The notes under the pieces are model-generated. The model did no database searches. It saw only the letters and a program-made list of their open reading frames with translations, and was not told where the DNA came from. A program made the position numbers and the translations under genes. From Sporomusa acidovorans (GTDB lineage Bacteria > Bacillota > Negativicutes > Sporomusales > Sporomusaceae): DNA of 64,000 nucleotides. How positions within the stretch are numbered: the first letter of the stretch is position 1; each line of letters begins with the position of its first letter. Shown here piece after piece: positions 7,579 to 16,337 of this stretch. Location of the stretch: the NCBI RefSeq assembly GCF_002257695.2, contig NZ_CP155571.1; one strand, 5' to 3'.

Positions 7579-10500
7579 TTGAGGAAGAAACAAGATGACA
7601 GGAAACAAGGCAACATCCTCCTGACGGCCTTGATAGCGGCCGCTCTGTTCTGTGTTACGCCGCCGGCGCAGGCGGCGCCGATATTAAACGACGGTACGCC
7701 GGACCGGACGAATATGATCAATCAGGATCTGACCATTAACTCGGGGGAAACAGTGACAACCTGGTCAGGCACCAAGGAACGCCCCAATTCTGTTAAATAT
7801 AACGGCAACATTCTGATCAACAGCGGTGGTATCTGGCGGCCGATGGACGCCAAAGCCATTAACGTCTATGGGTCGTTTGAACTAGACAGCGGCGCGCTGC
7901 TGGACCTGTCGTATAAATACGGTGAAAACTATCCGGATAATCCGTGGGGAACATATGATAGTACAAACTTGGCGTCGTCTCGTAATTTTTTAACTTACGG
8001 GACGACGATTCTGCATGACGGCTCCATAATCCGTCTGAACGTGGGCGGGGGAAATGAAACTGCTAATTTAAGTGATAAATTAGTGTTTAACAACCTGCAG
8101 TTGGCGGCGGATGAAACGGCGGCGACCGTGCGATTGCAGATCCGCTACAATAAAAATACCGGCGGGCTGGGAGAGCAAAACAGCACGGCTAATTTCTGGG
8201 ATTCGGCGACGGCAAGCGTTTATTCCGGAACAATTAACGAGCTCATTACCATCAACAACCTCACCGAGACAATCGACGACAATCTGAATTTTTCTGCGGA
8301 AACGTATTATATGGATAGTTCCTTGAACAAGTATTTATTTGCGCCGACATTAACTTCTGTTGAAAGTACTTATGAGGGTGTTACTACAAAGAACTATAAT
8401 TTAGACTGGACGGCCACCCGTACTGATCTGGTCTCCCAGGGCGTGTTCAGCGCGGCCAATGCCCAGCTGTCTATGCGCAACCTGTGGCGGATGGAGGATG
8501 GCCTGTTTTGGAAACGGGGTGAAGAACTGCGCGCTGCCAACCGGCTAGGACAGAGCGGCAAAGCGAGTGGCACCGACGGTGCCTGGGCACAAATCTGGCG
8601 CGGCCAGTATGACTTTGCCGGTGCTTATGGTTCGGATTTCAGCCAGAGCTATAACGGCATCCAGGTGGGATATGACAAACAGCGCGAAGGGAACCTGTTC
8701 GGCGGCAAAGTGTATACCGGCTTATTCCTCAGTATGCTTAACTCCAATGCCGATTTCCATCAGCACACCCTTTCCAGCGGCAGCGATGAAGCGTTGTACA
8801 GTAGCTCGGCTGGCGATTTAAAAAGCGGCGGCATCGGCCTCTACACCACCTGGGTCGGCGACAAAGGCCATTATCTCGATTTCACCGTTCGCGGCTCCAA
8901 ACTCAGCAATAATTATAAGTACTTTGATTCGGATGATTCCCTACATGAAAACGATTACGGCACCTGGGCTTATGGTGCCGGTCTCCGCTACGGCTACCAG
9001 AAAGAATTGCCGGGCGGCTGGTTTGTAGAACCCCAGGCCGGCCTGTCTTACGGTACGGTGAAAGGCTACAGCTATACCCAGGACAATAACATGCGCTACA
9101 ACCAGGAAGAGATGAAGATGCTTCTTGGGCGCTTCGGCGTTACTGCCGGCCGCAACTTTACCACTGGCGACAGGCGCGGTACGGTCTATGCCAAAGTCGC
9201 CGTTAACCATGATTTTCAGGACGGCGGTAAGGCGAATGCCGAAGCCCTGACGTGGAATAAAAATTTGAACGGTGGAACTGGCGGGTGGGAAGTAGGAGCC
9301 ACCTTGCCGATGAATACCCTGGCTGGCAAGGACACCTGGTATGAATTCGCCTTGGGCACTACGCTGCAGACAGGCAAAGGCCAGAACGCCTTTGTCGAGC
9401 TAACCAAAACCACCGGCGGCAAGGTCAATACCGACTGGCAGGTTAATGCCGGCATGTCTTGGCGCTTTAACGGCCCGTCGTCTGTTGACCGGGCCGACGA
9501 CCGCAGCGCGGCCTTGGACCGCAATATGACGGCGCTGGAAAAATCGCTGGCAGCCAAGACTGTGTCTGGGTCGCAGGCAACAATCGCAGAGGCAACCGGA
9601 AAGGAACAAGCAGATGAGGCCCTGCCAAACGGTCAGACCGTCTTAACAGATACGCCAGCCATCCCGGCAACAACTATGGGAGGGGACAGCCTGACACCGG
9701 CTAACACAGGAGCCTCACAGGCAAAAAACACAATTTCAAGTGGTCAGGCGGGACAAGTTGGTCAGACAGAGCAGAGCAATAATACCAGCCGGTCAGAACC
9801 TGTAAGCAGACCGGTGGTCGGCGAAACAGCTATCGACAGCAGCGAACCCGGCAGCTTCACCCTGGCGCCGCTGGTTGTCGAAGCCCAGCGTCCCGACTGG
9901 GAGAAGAAGCTTTCTCCCGGTACGGTGTCGGTCATCCATGTGCCCGAATACAAGGGTGAAATGAAAAACCTGCCTGATTTGTTACAGACCGTGCCTGGCG
10001 TGTATGTCCAAAGATTGCAGGGCACCGGCCACTATACCGTGGCCCGCGTTCGCGGCTCAACCGGCGGCGAAGTCAACATCTATGTCGACGGTGTGCTGGT
10101 CAATTCCAATGCCGATGCCGCCGTGGACCTGTCCACCATCCCCATTGAAAACGTCGAACGCATCGAAGTCTACCGCGGTTATGTCCCGGCTCGCTTCGCC
10201 GGCTCGCCCTTAGGCGGCGCCATCAACATCATCACCAAGAAACCGACCGATACCAAGGGCAGCATTACCACCGGTATGCGTTCCTTTAACGGCTATACCG
10301 GCAACCTGGAACTGACGGCACCCGCCGGCAGCGGCAGCCTGTTGTTCGCTCTCAACCGCGATCAGGCTAAAGGCGATTTCAAATATGACCATTTTTCTTC
10401 TTCGGTTTTGGATGCAGCAACGGGGAAACCCTGGACTGTGACAAGAAACCGCCTCAATAACGACTATCAGAACACCGACGCCCTCCTGAAATGGCAGGAC

Positions 10501-11991
10501 GACAACTGGTTCGCCAAGCTGACCTATAAGAAGAATAGCACCAGCTTGCCCGAATCGGCCATGGACCGGTATGCCGATGCTCCCATCGAAGAAATCGACA
10601 CCACCAATCCTAACTGGAGTCAATACCGGCAGCGGCAGCTCGATACGACCAAGACCGAATTCCTGCTGGGCCGTCGGCAGACCGCCGGCAATCTGGAATG
10701 GGGCTGGAAATTAGGCACCTCCTATCAACTGAAGCAAGCGGCCAGTTCGCAGTATAAAGCGGCTAATGGCAACTATTTCCTGACTCTGGATAACGAGTTC
10801 CGCAACCGGCGCTATGAAGGCGCCATCGACGGCAGTTGGAAAGTATGGGACAATCACGTGGTGGAATTCCTGTTCGACTATGCCAAGGAGAGCATGGATG
10901 TCTCTATCAGCAATCCGAATGCCTGGCCACCTTCCGTTTCCAGCGTGACCAGTGACATGAAATATTATAAAAAATATTTCGTGCCTCACTACGACAACCA
11001 CAACATGTACTTCCAGGTGCAGGACACCATGACGCTCAACCGGAGCGGCAACCTGTTCTTCACTCCCCAATTCAAAGCGCAGAAGTGGGATATGTCCACC
11101 CTGAACCAGATTGGCGACCCCGACATCGGCCGTTGGCTCTATTCCTACGGCTTGGCACTCAAAAAAGTGCAGAACGAGCACTGGACCTTCCGCGGCACCT
11201 ACGGCACCTATCATAAATTCCCCAACTTCTACGAGCTGTTCGGCGATGGCGTCAATGTCAAGTCCCGCTGGGAAATCTATCGGAACGGCTATACCTCATT
11301 CCTGCAGGATTCCTTAATCGAGCGCGGCACCAGCTGGGACGTCAGCGCCAACTGGCAGGGCAAGGCCCTGGCAGCGGACAGCGACGTTACCCTGACCTAT
11401 TTCAACCGCCGTTCCAAGAACCTGAGCACCTACGCCCTCGACCCCTACGGCTTCGGCTACTACTCCAACCTGGCGGCCGGCAAGATCCAGGGTGTGGAAC
11501 TGGAAAGCAAAATGAAGTGGCGGCGCTGGGACCTGCTCTTAGCAGCCACCTGGAACGATTCGTTGGTGACGAAAAGCGGCAAAGACAGCCTGGTGACCAA
11601 GTCGGAAGCCAATGCCGGCAATCCCTTCCCCTGGATACCGGAGTGGGAGTACAATGTGCGCCTGGGCTACCGCTTCCCCGGCGACAAGCTCAGCGCCTTT
11701 GTGGAATACCACTATCTGGACGAGGTGGGGACCGCGAGAACCTACAGCGATGGCAATATGATCACTACCATGAATGAATCGCTGGGCCTGACCAATGTCG
11801 GCCTGAAATATGATTTTAATAAAACAATCAAACTGACGGCCGGTATCAACGATTTGTTCAATAAAGGACCGGATCAGCTCTGGCACTATTATAGCCCGAC
11901 GGCTACGGGGTCGGCCTCCAACGGCTACGGCAATGTCCAGTATCCGCAGCAAGGCCGGACCTATTACGCCACCGTACAATATTTCTTCTAA
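7579..11991 (+). CDS. Autotransporter barrel fused to a TonB-dependent receptor
   Basis: One uninterrupted 1470-residue protein. Residues 1-33 are a signal peptide ending AQAA; 34-320 a beta-rich passenger-like region (NGNILINSGGIW, GSFELDSGALL); about 330-629 a complete autotransporter-type barrel (AWAQIWRGQYDFAG to the aromatic end MSWRF); 630-760 a low-complexity Ser/Thr/Gln linker; about 760-900 a TonB-box-like stretch and plug (NLPDLLQTVPGVYV, VRGSTGGEVNIYVDGV, GGAINIITKK); 900-1470 a receptor barrel ending YYATVQYFF. TonB-dependent receptors import cobalamins or metal chelates across the outer membrane; the cobalamin riboswitch upstream points to a BtuB-like role. TTG start with AAGGAG at 7564. 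Two barrels in one chain is unusual. Confidence 0.88.
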   Translation: MRKKQDDRKQGNILLTALIAAALFCVTPPAQAAPILNDGTPDRTNMINQDLTINSGETVTTWSGTKERPNSVKYNGNILINSGGIWRPMDAKAINVYGSFELDSGALLDLSYKYGENYPDNPWGTYDSTNLASSRNFLTYGTTILHDGSIIRLNVGGGNETANLSDKLVFNNLQLAADETAATVRLQIRYNKNTGGLGEQNSTANFWDSATASVYSGTINELITINNLTETIDDNLNFSAETYYMDSSLNKYLFAPTLTSVESTYEGVTTKNYNLDWTATRTDLVSQGVFSAANAQLSMRNLWRMEDGLFWKRGEELRAANRLGQSGKASGTDGAWAQIWRGQYDFAGAYGSDFSQSYNGIQVGYDKQREGNLFGGKVYTGLFLSMLNSNADFHQHTLSSGSDEALYSSSAGDLKSGGIGLYTTWVGDKGHYLDFTVRGSKLSNNYKYFDSDDSLHENDYGTWAYGAGLRYGYQKELPGGWFVEPQAGLSYGTVKGYSYTQDNNMRYNQEEMKMLLGRFGVTAGRNFTTGDRRGTVYAKVAVNHDFQDGGKANAEALTWNKNLNGGTGGWEVGATLPMNTLAGKDTWYEFALGTTLQTGKGQNAFVELTKTTGGKVNTDWQVNAGMSWRFNGPSSVDRADDRSAALDRNMTALEKSLAAKTVSGSQATIAEATGKEQADEALPNGQTVLTDTPAIPATTMGGDSLTPANTGASQAKNTISSGQAGQVGQTEQSNNTSRSEPVSRPVVGETAIDSSEPGSFTLAPLVVEAQRPDWEKKLSPGTVSVIHVPEYKGEMKNLPDLLQTVPGVYVQRLQGTGHYTVARVRGSTGGEVNIYVDGVLVNSNADAAVDLSTIPIENVERIEVYRGYVPARFAGSPLGGAINIITKKPTDTKGSITTGMRSFNGYTGNLELTAPAGSGSLLFALNRDQAKGDFKYDHFSSSVLDAATGKPWTVTRNRLNNDYQNTDALLKWQDDNWFAKLTYKKNSTSLPESAMDRYADAPIEEIDTTNPNWSQYRQRQLDTTKTEFLLGRRQTAGNLEWGWKLGTSYQLKQAASSQYKAANGNYFLTLDNEFRNRRYEGAIDGSWKVWDNHVVEFLFDYAKESMDVSISNPNAWPPSVSSVTSDMKYYKKYFVPHYDNHNMYFQVQDTMTLNRSGNLFFTPQFKAQKWDMSTLNQIGDPDIGRWLYSYGLALKKVQNEHWTFRGTYGTYHKFPNFYELFGDGVNVKSRWEIYRNGYTSFLQDSLIERGTSWDVSANWQGKALAADSDVTLTYFNRRSKNLSTYALDPYGFGYYSNLAAGKIQGVELESKMKWRRWDLLLAATWNDSLVTKSGKDSLVTKSEANAGNPFPWIPEWEYNVRLGYRFPGDKLSAFVEYHYLDEVGTARTYSDGNMITTMNESLGLTNVGLKYDFNKTIKLTAGINDLFNKGPDQLWHYYSPTATGSASNGYGNVQYPQQGRTYYATVQYFF

Positions 11992-12023
11992 CCGGCTGTC
12001 CGGTGTGCTCAGCCCCGCAAAGG

Positions 12024-12056
12024 CCCGGACGGTTTTGTCCGGGTTCTTGCGCTTTT
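12024..12056 (+). terminator. Probable terminator after the receptor gene
   Basis: CCCGGAC-ggtttt-GTCCGGG followed by TTCTTGCGCTTTTT, about 30 bases after the stop codon. The T tract is interrupted, so read-through into the next gene is likely. Confidence 0.55.
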
Positions 12057-12096
12057 TGCGCTAGTGTGACTGGGATGAAAGAAAGGAGGGGGAACG

Positions 12097-13049
12097 ATGC
12101 CGTCCATAACCAAAACCATCGAGCCTATCCAACTGGACCTCGTGCCGTTTCTTGCCAAAGCCATGGCCCGCCATGCGGCTGCCCGGCGTGAACTGGATGC
12201 CATTTATGCGGAAGGCTGTCTGATCGGCGAAGACGACGCTTCAGATAAAAAGAAAATATACAACCGCTATTACCGGCAATGCGATCCCCTGACGGAAATC
12301 TATTGCCACAAAGCCACCGAGTTGCTCCTGGCGACCGACGGGGACGGGGAAAACCGCCGCCGGGCGGCGGTAGCCATGGAACAGTTAGTAAAAAAGTGCT
12401 GGCGCTCCATCTATGCCTATATCAAGCACAGCGGCCCGGTCGTTCCCTTTGACCCCTTCTGGCTGCGCCAGGTGAAGAAGGAGGCCAAAGCAATGCCACG
12501 GGAATTGCGAATCTACCGCCTTTTCCCCTTCTCCTCCATCCACTGCCCCCGGTGCCGCCGCTTTCGTCGCCCGCCGGACAAGCCTGGCCGGTCAAAGCAT
12601 CCCGGCTGCCGGCCGTCCGGAAAAAGAATATGCTGGACGGCGATTTCCCCGTATTTTTGTATCTGGCCAATCTGCTGGGGAAAACCGTCCTTGACCGCAC
12701 CCAGTTGTTTCAACTGGCTTTTGAGGCCTATGCCAGAGAACGGGAGCGCATGCTCCGGCCCAGTACCCCGCCGGTCCTCACCGCCTCGCAGCAGGCCCTG
12801 GCCGCTGCGCTGTGGCAGTCGATTGACCAAACCCTGAACGGTATTCCGGTCAGCCTGGACGAGTACCTTCACACCCTCGACGGTCAGAGCCATGCATACC
12901 GGTTCGCGCCGGAACGCTGGCGCGGTTTGCCTTTTGACGATATCCGGCAGACCATCGTCAGCCGTAAGGAACTGCGCTCGGACGCTGCACCGGGAATGCC
13001 TTTTGCCCCGGGAAGAAGGGAGCAAGGGGAGAAGGAGGATTGTTTATGA
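12097..13049 (+). pseudogene. Hypothetical protein of the cobalamin-regulated locus, frameshifted
   Basis: A good GAAAGGAGGGGG site precedes ATG 12097. The first frame encodes a charged helical protein (ending convincingly near VKKEAKAMPREL at about 12510); beyond that it becomes Arg/Pro/Cys-rich nonsense. The sensible sequence resumes in another frame, from about 12550 (KKNMLDGDFPVFLYLANLLG) to TGA at 13049. A one-base deletion between about 12490 and 12560 explains this. The joined product would have about 317 residues, mostly helical, with no signal peptide and no family that I recognise. Its stop overlaps the start of the peptidase gene, so the pair is translationally coupled. Confidence 0.55.
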
Positions 13050-13945
13050 ATAACCAGGTCATTTTACCCGACAAGCGAGTGGTGGGCACCGGCTGGCGGC
13101 CGCCGCTGCCCGATTTGCGCGATTATACCGAATACCATCCCAATTTGCAGGCAACCATCAAACGGTTGGGGATCGACGAAACCGCCCCCCTGCCAGCCAA
13201 GGCGGATTTGCGTCAGTGGTGCAGCGCGCCCGTGCCGGAGCAGGGCAAGCTGGGGTCCTGTACTGCTCACGCGGCGGCCGCCATTATCGAATATTTTCAG
13301 AACCGGGCCTTTGGCAAACACTTTACTGCCTCGCGGCTGTTCATCTATAAAAACGCCCGCAACTTGCAAGGTGTGACCGGCGACCAGGGAGCCTACATCC
13401 GCGACACCATGGGGGTATTGGCATTGTGTGGCGTACCGCCGGAAAAATATTGGCCTTATACCGATAAGGTTCCTGATTTTGACAAAGAACCGACATCCTT
13501 TGTCTATGCGATTGCCGACAACTATGAAGCGTTGCAGTATTTCTGCCACGATCCCGCCGGCACCAATACCGCTCCGGCCGCTGTGCTGTGCAGCGTAAAA
13601 AAATACCTGGCCGCCGGCGTGCCCTCAATGTTCGGCTTTTACGGCTTTCCTTCCTTTACCGCTACCGATGTCCCCGGCGACATTTCCGGCCCCGGCCCGG
13701 AGGAAAAGGCCAGTTGGGGCCACGCGGTGGCGGCCTTTGGCTATGATGACGCCATGAAAATTAAAAACACCAAATACAACCGGGAAACCATCGGCGCGCT
13801 CCTCATCCGCAACTGCTGGGGCAGCGCCTGGGGCGACGCCGGCTACGGCTGGCTGCCGTACGAGTACGTCCTGAACAAACTGGCGTCGGATTTCTGGTCG
13901 CTCCTGCACATGGAATGGATTGCCACCGACCAGTTCGGCATGTAA
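13046..13945 (+). CDS. Papain-like (C1A) cysteine peptidase
   Basis: A 299-residue protein with all C1 peptidase landmarks: the oxyanion Gln and catalytic Cys in PEQGKLGSCTAHA near residue 69, the catalytic His in WGHAVAAFGYDD near 235 and the Asn in IRNCWGSAWGDAGYGW near 260. There is no propeptide of the plant or animal type and no signal peptide, so it may act in the cytoplasm or leave by a non-Sec route. ATG 13046 follows AAGGAGG at 13032 and overlaps the previous stop. It is the last gene of the cobalamin-regulated locus; its substrate is unknown. Confidence 0.85.
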   Translation: MNNQVILPDKRVVGTGWRPPLPDLRDYTEYHPNLQATIKRLGIDETAPLPAKADLRQWCSAPVPEQGKLGSCTAHAAAAIIEYFQNRAFGKHFTASRLFIYKNARNLQGVTGDQGAYIRDTMGVLALCGVPPEKYWPYTDKVPDFDKEPTSFVYAIADNYEALQYFCHDPAGTNTAPAAVLCSVKKYLAAGVPSMFGFYGFPSFTATDVPGDISGPGPEEKASWGHAVAAFGYDDAMKIKNTKYNRETIGALLIRNCWGSAWGDAGYGWLPYEYVLNKLASDFWSLLHMEWIATDQFGM

Positions 13946-14183
13946 AATGCAAGGCGGCTATGCCGCCGGAGAGAATAACAAGGCGCTTGACCGACCGGTT
14001 TGCAAGCTGTAACTGTCGCGGCCGGGGAAAAGCAAAAAGCCGCCCTCAGAGAAGGCGGCGCGGTATTGTAACAGAGCCAGAGGTAAAAATTTTCTTTTTT
14101 GCTCTGGAAAAATACGGTATAATAAACGTACAGGCTGCTCGGGGGACGGTTAGCCCCTTCCTTTTTAGGAAGGGGGTGGTAGG

Positions 14184-14261
14184 ATGACTATTTACGAAGC
14201 ATTGACATTTGCGGTCGCATTTGCCACGCTCATGGTATTGGTCACGACCAGAAAGAAATAA
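14184..14261 (+). CDS. Holin-like type I toxin, copy 1
   Basis: A 25-residue peptide (start MTIYEALTFAVAFATL, end TTRKK) with a single hydrophobic helix and a basic C-terminus, the pattern of the putative holin-like/TxpA-type toxins that damage the membrane. GGGGGTGGTAGG is the ribosome binding site, and CCCCTTCC at 14154 pairs with GGAAGGGG at 14168, which would hide it. A TATAAT box lies at 14118. The 3' end overlaps a convergent antisense RNA, so this is a type I toxin-antitoxin pair. Confidence 0.8.
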   Translation: MTIYEALTFAVAFATLMVLVTTRKK

Positions 14262-14372
14262 CCGCCCCTGCTCAAAAGCGGCGGTTATTTCTCAATAACT
14301 AACGATTTGGGCTAACCGTTTTCCGGTTAGACAGCCTGTGGGGCTGGCGTGCTAGCAACACGTCAGTCCTTT
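14250..14372 (-). ncRNA. Antisense antitoxin RNA, copy 1
   Basis: On the minus strand a near-perfect promoter is present: TTGCAT (plus 14402-14407), 17 bases, TATAAT (plus 14379-14384). The transcript would run towards the toxin gene and end at the hairpin AACCGCC..GGCGGTT (14260-14286) followed by ATTTCTTT, which is shared by both convergent transcripts. Ends are estimated from the promoter and terminator. Confidence 0.7.
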
Positions 14373-14491
14373 TCTTATATTATACCCATTGGTATAAAAA
14401 TATGCAACCAATCGAGAAAAAATCCTGCCTGTGAGGCTTTCGTTTACTTGCAATTCGTTTGAAATGAGCTATAATTAGAAATAGGTGGAAA

Positions 14492-14588
14492 TTAAAAAGT
14501 CGCCGTGACCCGGAAGTGGTGGAACACTCCCGAGGCACGCGCAGGTGATAACAGCACCTACACGTAACAGCAAGCTGTCCACGACGAC
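14492..14588 (-). ncRNA. Small structured RNA, function unknown
   Basis: The minus strand has TTGTAT (plus 14618-14623), 17 bases, TATAAT (plus 14595-14600). The predicted RNA of about 97 bases begins with GTCGTCGTG, which pairs with CACGGCGAC followed by TTTTT at its end, so the closing stem doubles as terminator. Inside are three hairpins: ACAGCttGCTGT, GTAGGTG..CACCTGC and CGGGAGTG..CCACTTCCGGG. On the plus strand another promoter (TTGCAA 14448, TATAAT 14470) fires into the same region. I do not recognise an RNA family. Confidence 0.55.
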
Positions 14589-14822
14589 ATTTCTATTATA
14601 CAATGCCGCCCGCTTGAATACAAGCGAGGCGCTGAGTGTAACGGAGATGCCGGCAAGACGAGAGCAGGCTGTGCGACTTCACGCAGCAGATGACTAAGCC
14701 TATTCCTGATACACTGCCAACGGAAGGGCAAGCGTTCGCATACATATTTTTTTGACCGCTTTTCTGTTGAAGGCTAGGTATATCCTGGCTTGTTGGTATT
14801 GGGATTTAGCAGATGACGAAGC

Positions 14823-14864
14823 AAAGCGCATGTGTAGGGGTAAAAGCCTCGCATGCGCTTTTTA
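14823..14864 (+). terminator. Terminator in the gene-free stretch 14600-15027
   Basis: AAAGCGCATG..CATGCGCTTTTTAA forms a ten-pair stem with a loop of about 20 bases and a T tract. The bases from 14600 to 14822 hold no gene and no recognised RNA; a short transcript may end here. Confidence 0.6.
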
Positions 14865-14884
14865 ATTTCCCCCTATAAAGAAAA

Positions 14885-14975
14885 CACGGCTTATGCCGAG
14901 CCTTTTGGGCGAAAGCGGAAGCCGATGTTGCACTTATCCAGTCAAAAGTTATACTTTCTGACTGGATAAAAAAAG
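14885..14975 (-). repeat. Dispersed double-hairpin intergenic repeat, copy D (inverted)
   Basis: Reads GCCGAGCC..GGGCGAAAGCGG..GTTGCACTTATCCAGTC, the reverse complement of copies A to C with several changes, followed by the flanking AGTTATACTTTCTGACTGG half seen in copy C. Confidence 0.65.
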
Positions 14976-15027
14976 CTGGCGGCAGCGCTAACGTGTATGC
15001 CGCAGCCTAAGTATAGGGGGCTTTGTT

Positions 15028-15345
15028 GTGTTTAACAGTATTTTAAACCAGGCGCTTGAGCAGTACGTCTCTGACAGAGTGGATAATATCCTCAGTATAG
15101 CCGGTGTTGCTGATGCAAAATACAAGAAACTAGTGAGAGAGGCTGATTCTGTACTATCACAGCTTATGGAAATTGCCCGCGAACTGGAAGCACAGCATTC
15201 GGAATTGCTGCGTCTGGTTATGGAGTATGAGGCCGCAACTAACATTGAATCCGGACTAGCGGCTGAAATTGTTTACCGGGAAGGTATTCGGGATAGCTGC
15301 AGAATACGTCAAGAAGTCGCCAATTTTATGCAGAAGCAAATTTAA
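15028..15345 (+). CDS. Small helical protein of unknown function
   Basis: A 105-residue acidic protein, almost wholly alpha-helical and without membrane segments or signal peptide; the middle (VLSQLMEIARELEAQHSELL) is likely a coiled coil. It begins with GTG after TAGGGGG. I do not recognise the family. It sits just before a truncated pglZ gene and may be accessory cargo of the same decayed island. Confidence 0.55.
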   Translation: MFNSILNQALEQYVSDRVDNILSIAGVADAKYKKLVREADSVLSQLMEIARELEAQHSELLRLVMEYEAATNIESGLAAEIVYREGIRDSCRIRQEVANFMQKQI

Positions 15346-15966
15346 GGATATGATTATTCCTCCAATTACAAATTTCGGAAGAGCCACGGGACGGTCCCTG
15401 TCGCCCGCTTTGTTCAAAGCAGCAAGGACAAAGTGATTGTCATTATTTCGGATGCCTTTCGCTATGAAACAGGCCGCTATCTGTATCAGAAACTGCAGGA
15501 GGATGCCCAATGTACGGCAACCCTGGATGCTATGATGGGCGTCCTGCCTTCTTATACACGTTTGGGAATGGCAGCTCTCTTACCGCATATGACACTGGAA
15601 ATAACGGATGATTTCAAGGTTCTGAAGGATGGCGCGGTGCAGAAAATCACCAATCTCATTGCTTCTCTCGACTTCATTCAATCAGAACCGGTTAGCGATG
15701 TGGTGAAAGCAACCAGTTATAAGCTGTTCTTTATTTCCGAGGATAATGAAAAAATTTCCAGCGAGTGCATGTATGTGGCGGACAAGAAGGATGTTGATCC
15801 GCAAAAGAGAATATTCCGCTTGCGGTTTACGTTCAAAAACAGGCAGTACGACAAGTCCAAGAAGTATTACCTTGTGGCTTATGATATGAAAAACGACTTG
15901 GAAGTTCTGCGTTACGATGTGGTCATGGATATCGCTTTTGCCAATGACTTCGGATTTAACGTATAA
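15346..15966 (+). pseudogene. pglZ: Truncated and internally deleted pglZ (BREX defence) remnant
   Basis: The open frame directly follows the previous stop and carries a recognisable piece of the PglZ alkaline-phosphatase-like domain: VIVIISDAFRYETGR and MMGVLPSYTRLGMAALLPH, the latter a hallmark of BREX type A PglZ. The N-terminal half (several hundred residues) is missing. After LKDGAVQKI the sequence passes to what looks like the C-terminal tail (KKYYLVAYDMKND..DIAFANDFGF), so an internal segment is probably lost too. No intact BREX genes are nearby. Not expected to be functional. Confidence 0.65.
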
Positions 15967-15978
15967 GGTGGTGATACC

Positions 15979-16128
15979 GTGAGCGAATTGGAAATTTATT
16001 TCAAGACCGATTTAAGAGTGAACTGCTGCAGGGTACAAAGCCTGCCGGCCAGCATGACCAAGCCGCTGGGGCGGATTGCCGACCGGCAGCCATCACTGGG
16101 CGGCGAGCAGGAAAAGCAAGAGCAGTAA
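15979..16128 (+). pseudogene. Short frame after pglZ, possibly a brxL start remnant
   Basis: GTG at 15979 follows AAGGTGGTG and encodes 49 residues starting MSELEIYFKTDL. In BREX type 1 loci brxL follows pglZ and its product starts with a similar SELE..L..YF pattern, so this may be the 5' end of brxL joined to unrelated sequence. The tail (LGGEQEKQEQ) matches nothing known to me. The assignment rests mainly on position. Confidence 0.3.
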
Positions 16129-16337
16129 CCAATGTGCTTGATCGACCTGGTTTGCCAATCTATAACTGTCTCGGTGGGGAAAAGCAAAAAGCCGCCCTCA
16201 GAGAAGGCAGCGCGGTATTGTAACAGAGCCAGAGGTAAAAATTGTTCTTTTTCGCTCTGGAAAAATACGGTATAATAAACGTACAGACTGCTCGGGGGAC
16301 GGTTAGCCCCTTCCTGTAACAGGAAGGGGGTGGTAGG

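Larger units (their letters stand above)
13985..14427 (+). repeat. Type I toxin-antitoxin cassette, direct repeat copy 1
   Basis: About 440 bases that are repeated with roughly 90 percent identity by eye at 16136-16588, including toxin promoter, ribosome-binding-site hairpin, toxin frame, shared terminator and antisense promoter. The two copies flank remnants of a defence locus. Confidence 0.85.

Noticed and set aside
7000..7700. Start of the receptor gene upstream of 7579
   Set aside because: The TTG at 7579 has AAGGAG at nine bases and opens with a clear signal peptide; upstream codons in this frame do not.
10210..11979. Several long frames on the minus strand inside the receptor gene
   Set aside because: They mirror the GC-rich codon pattern of the receptor gene, lack ribosome binding sites and look like no protein family.
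14600..14822. Possible riboswitch or CRISPR-like content between the small RNA and the terminator
   Set aside because: No regularly spaced repeats and no recognised aptamer sequence were found.
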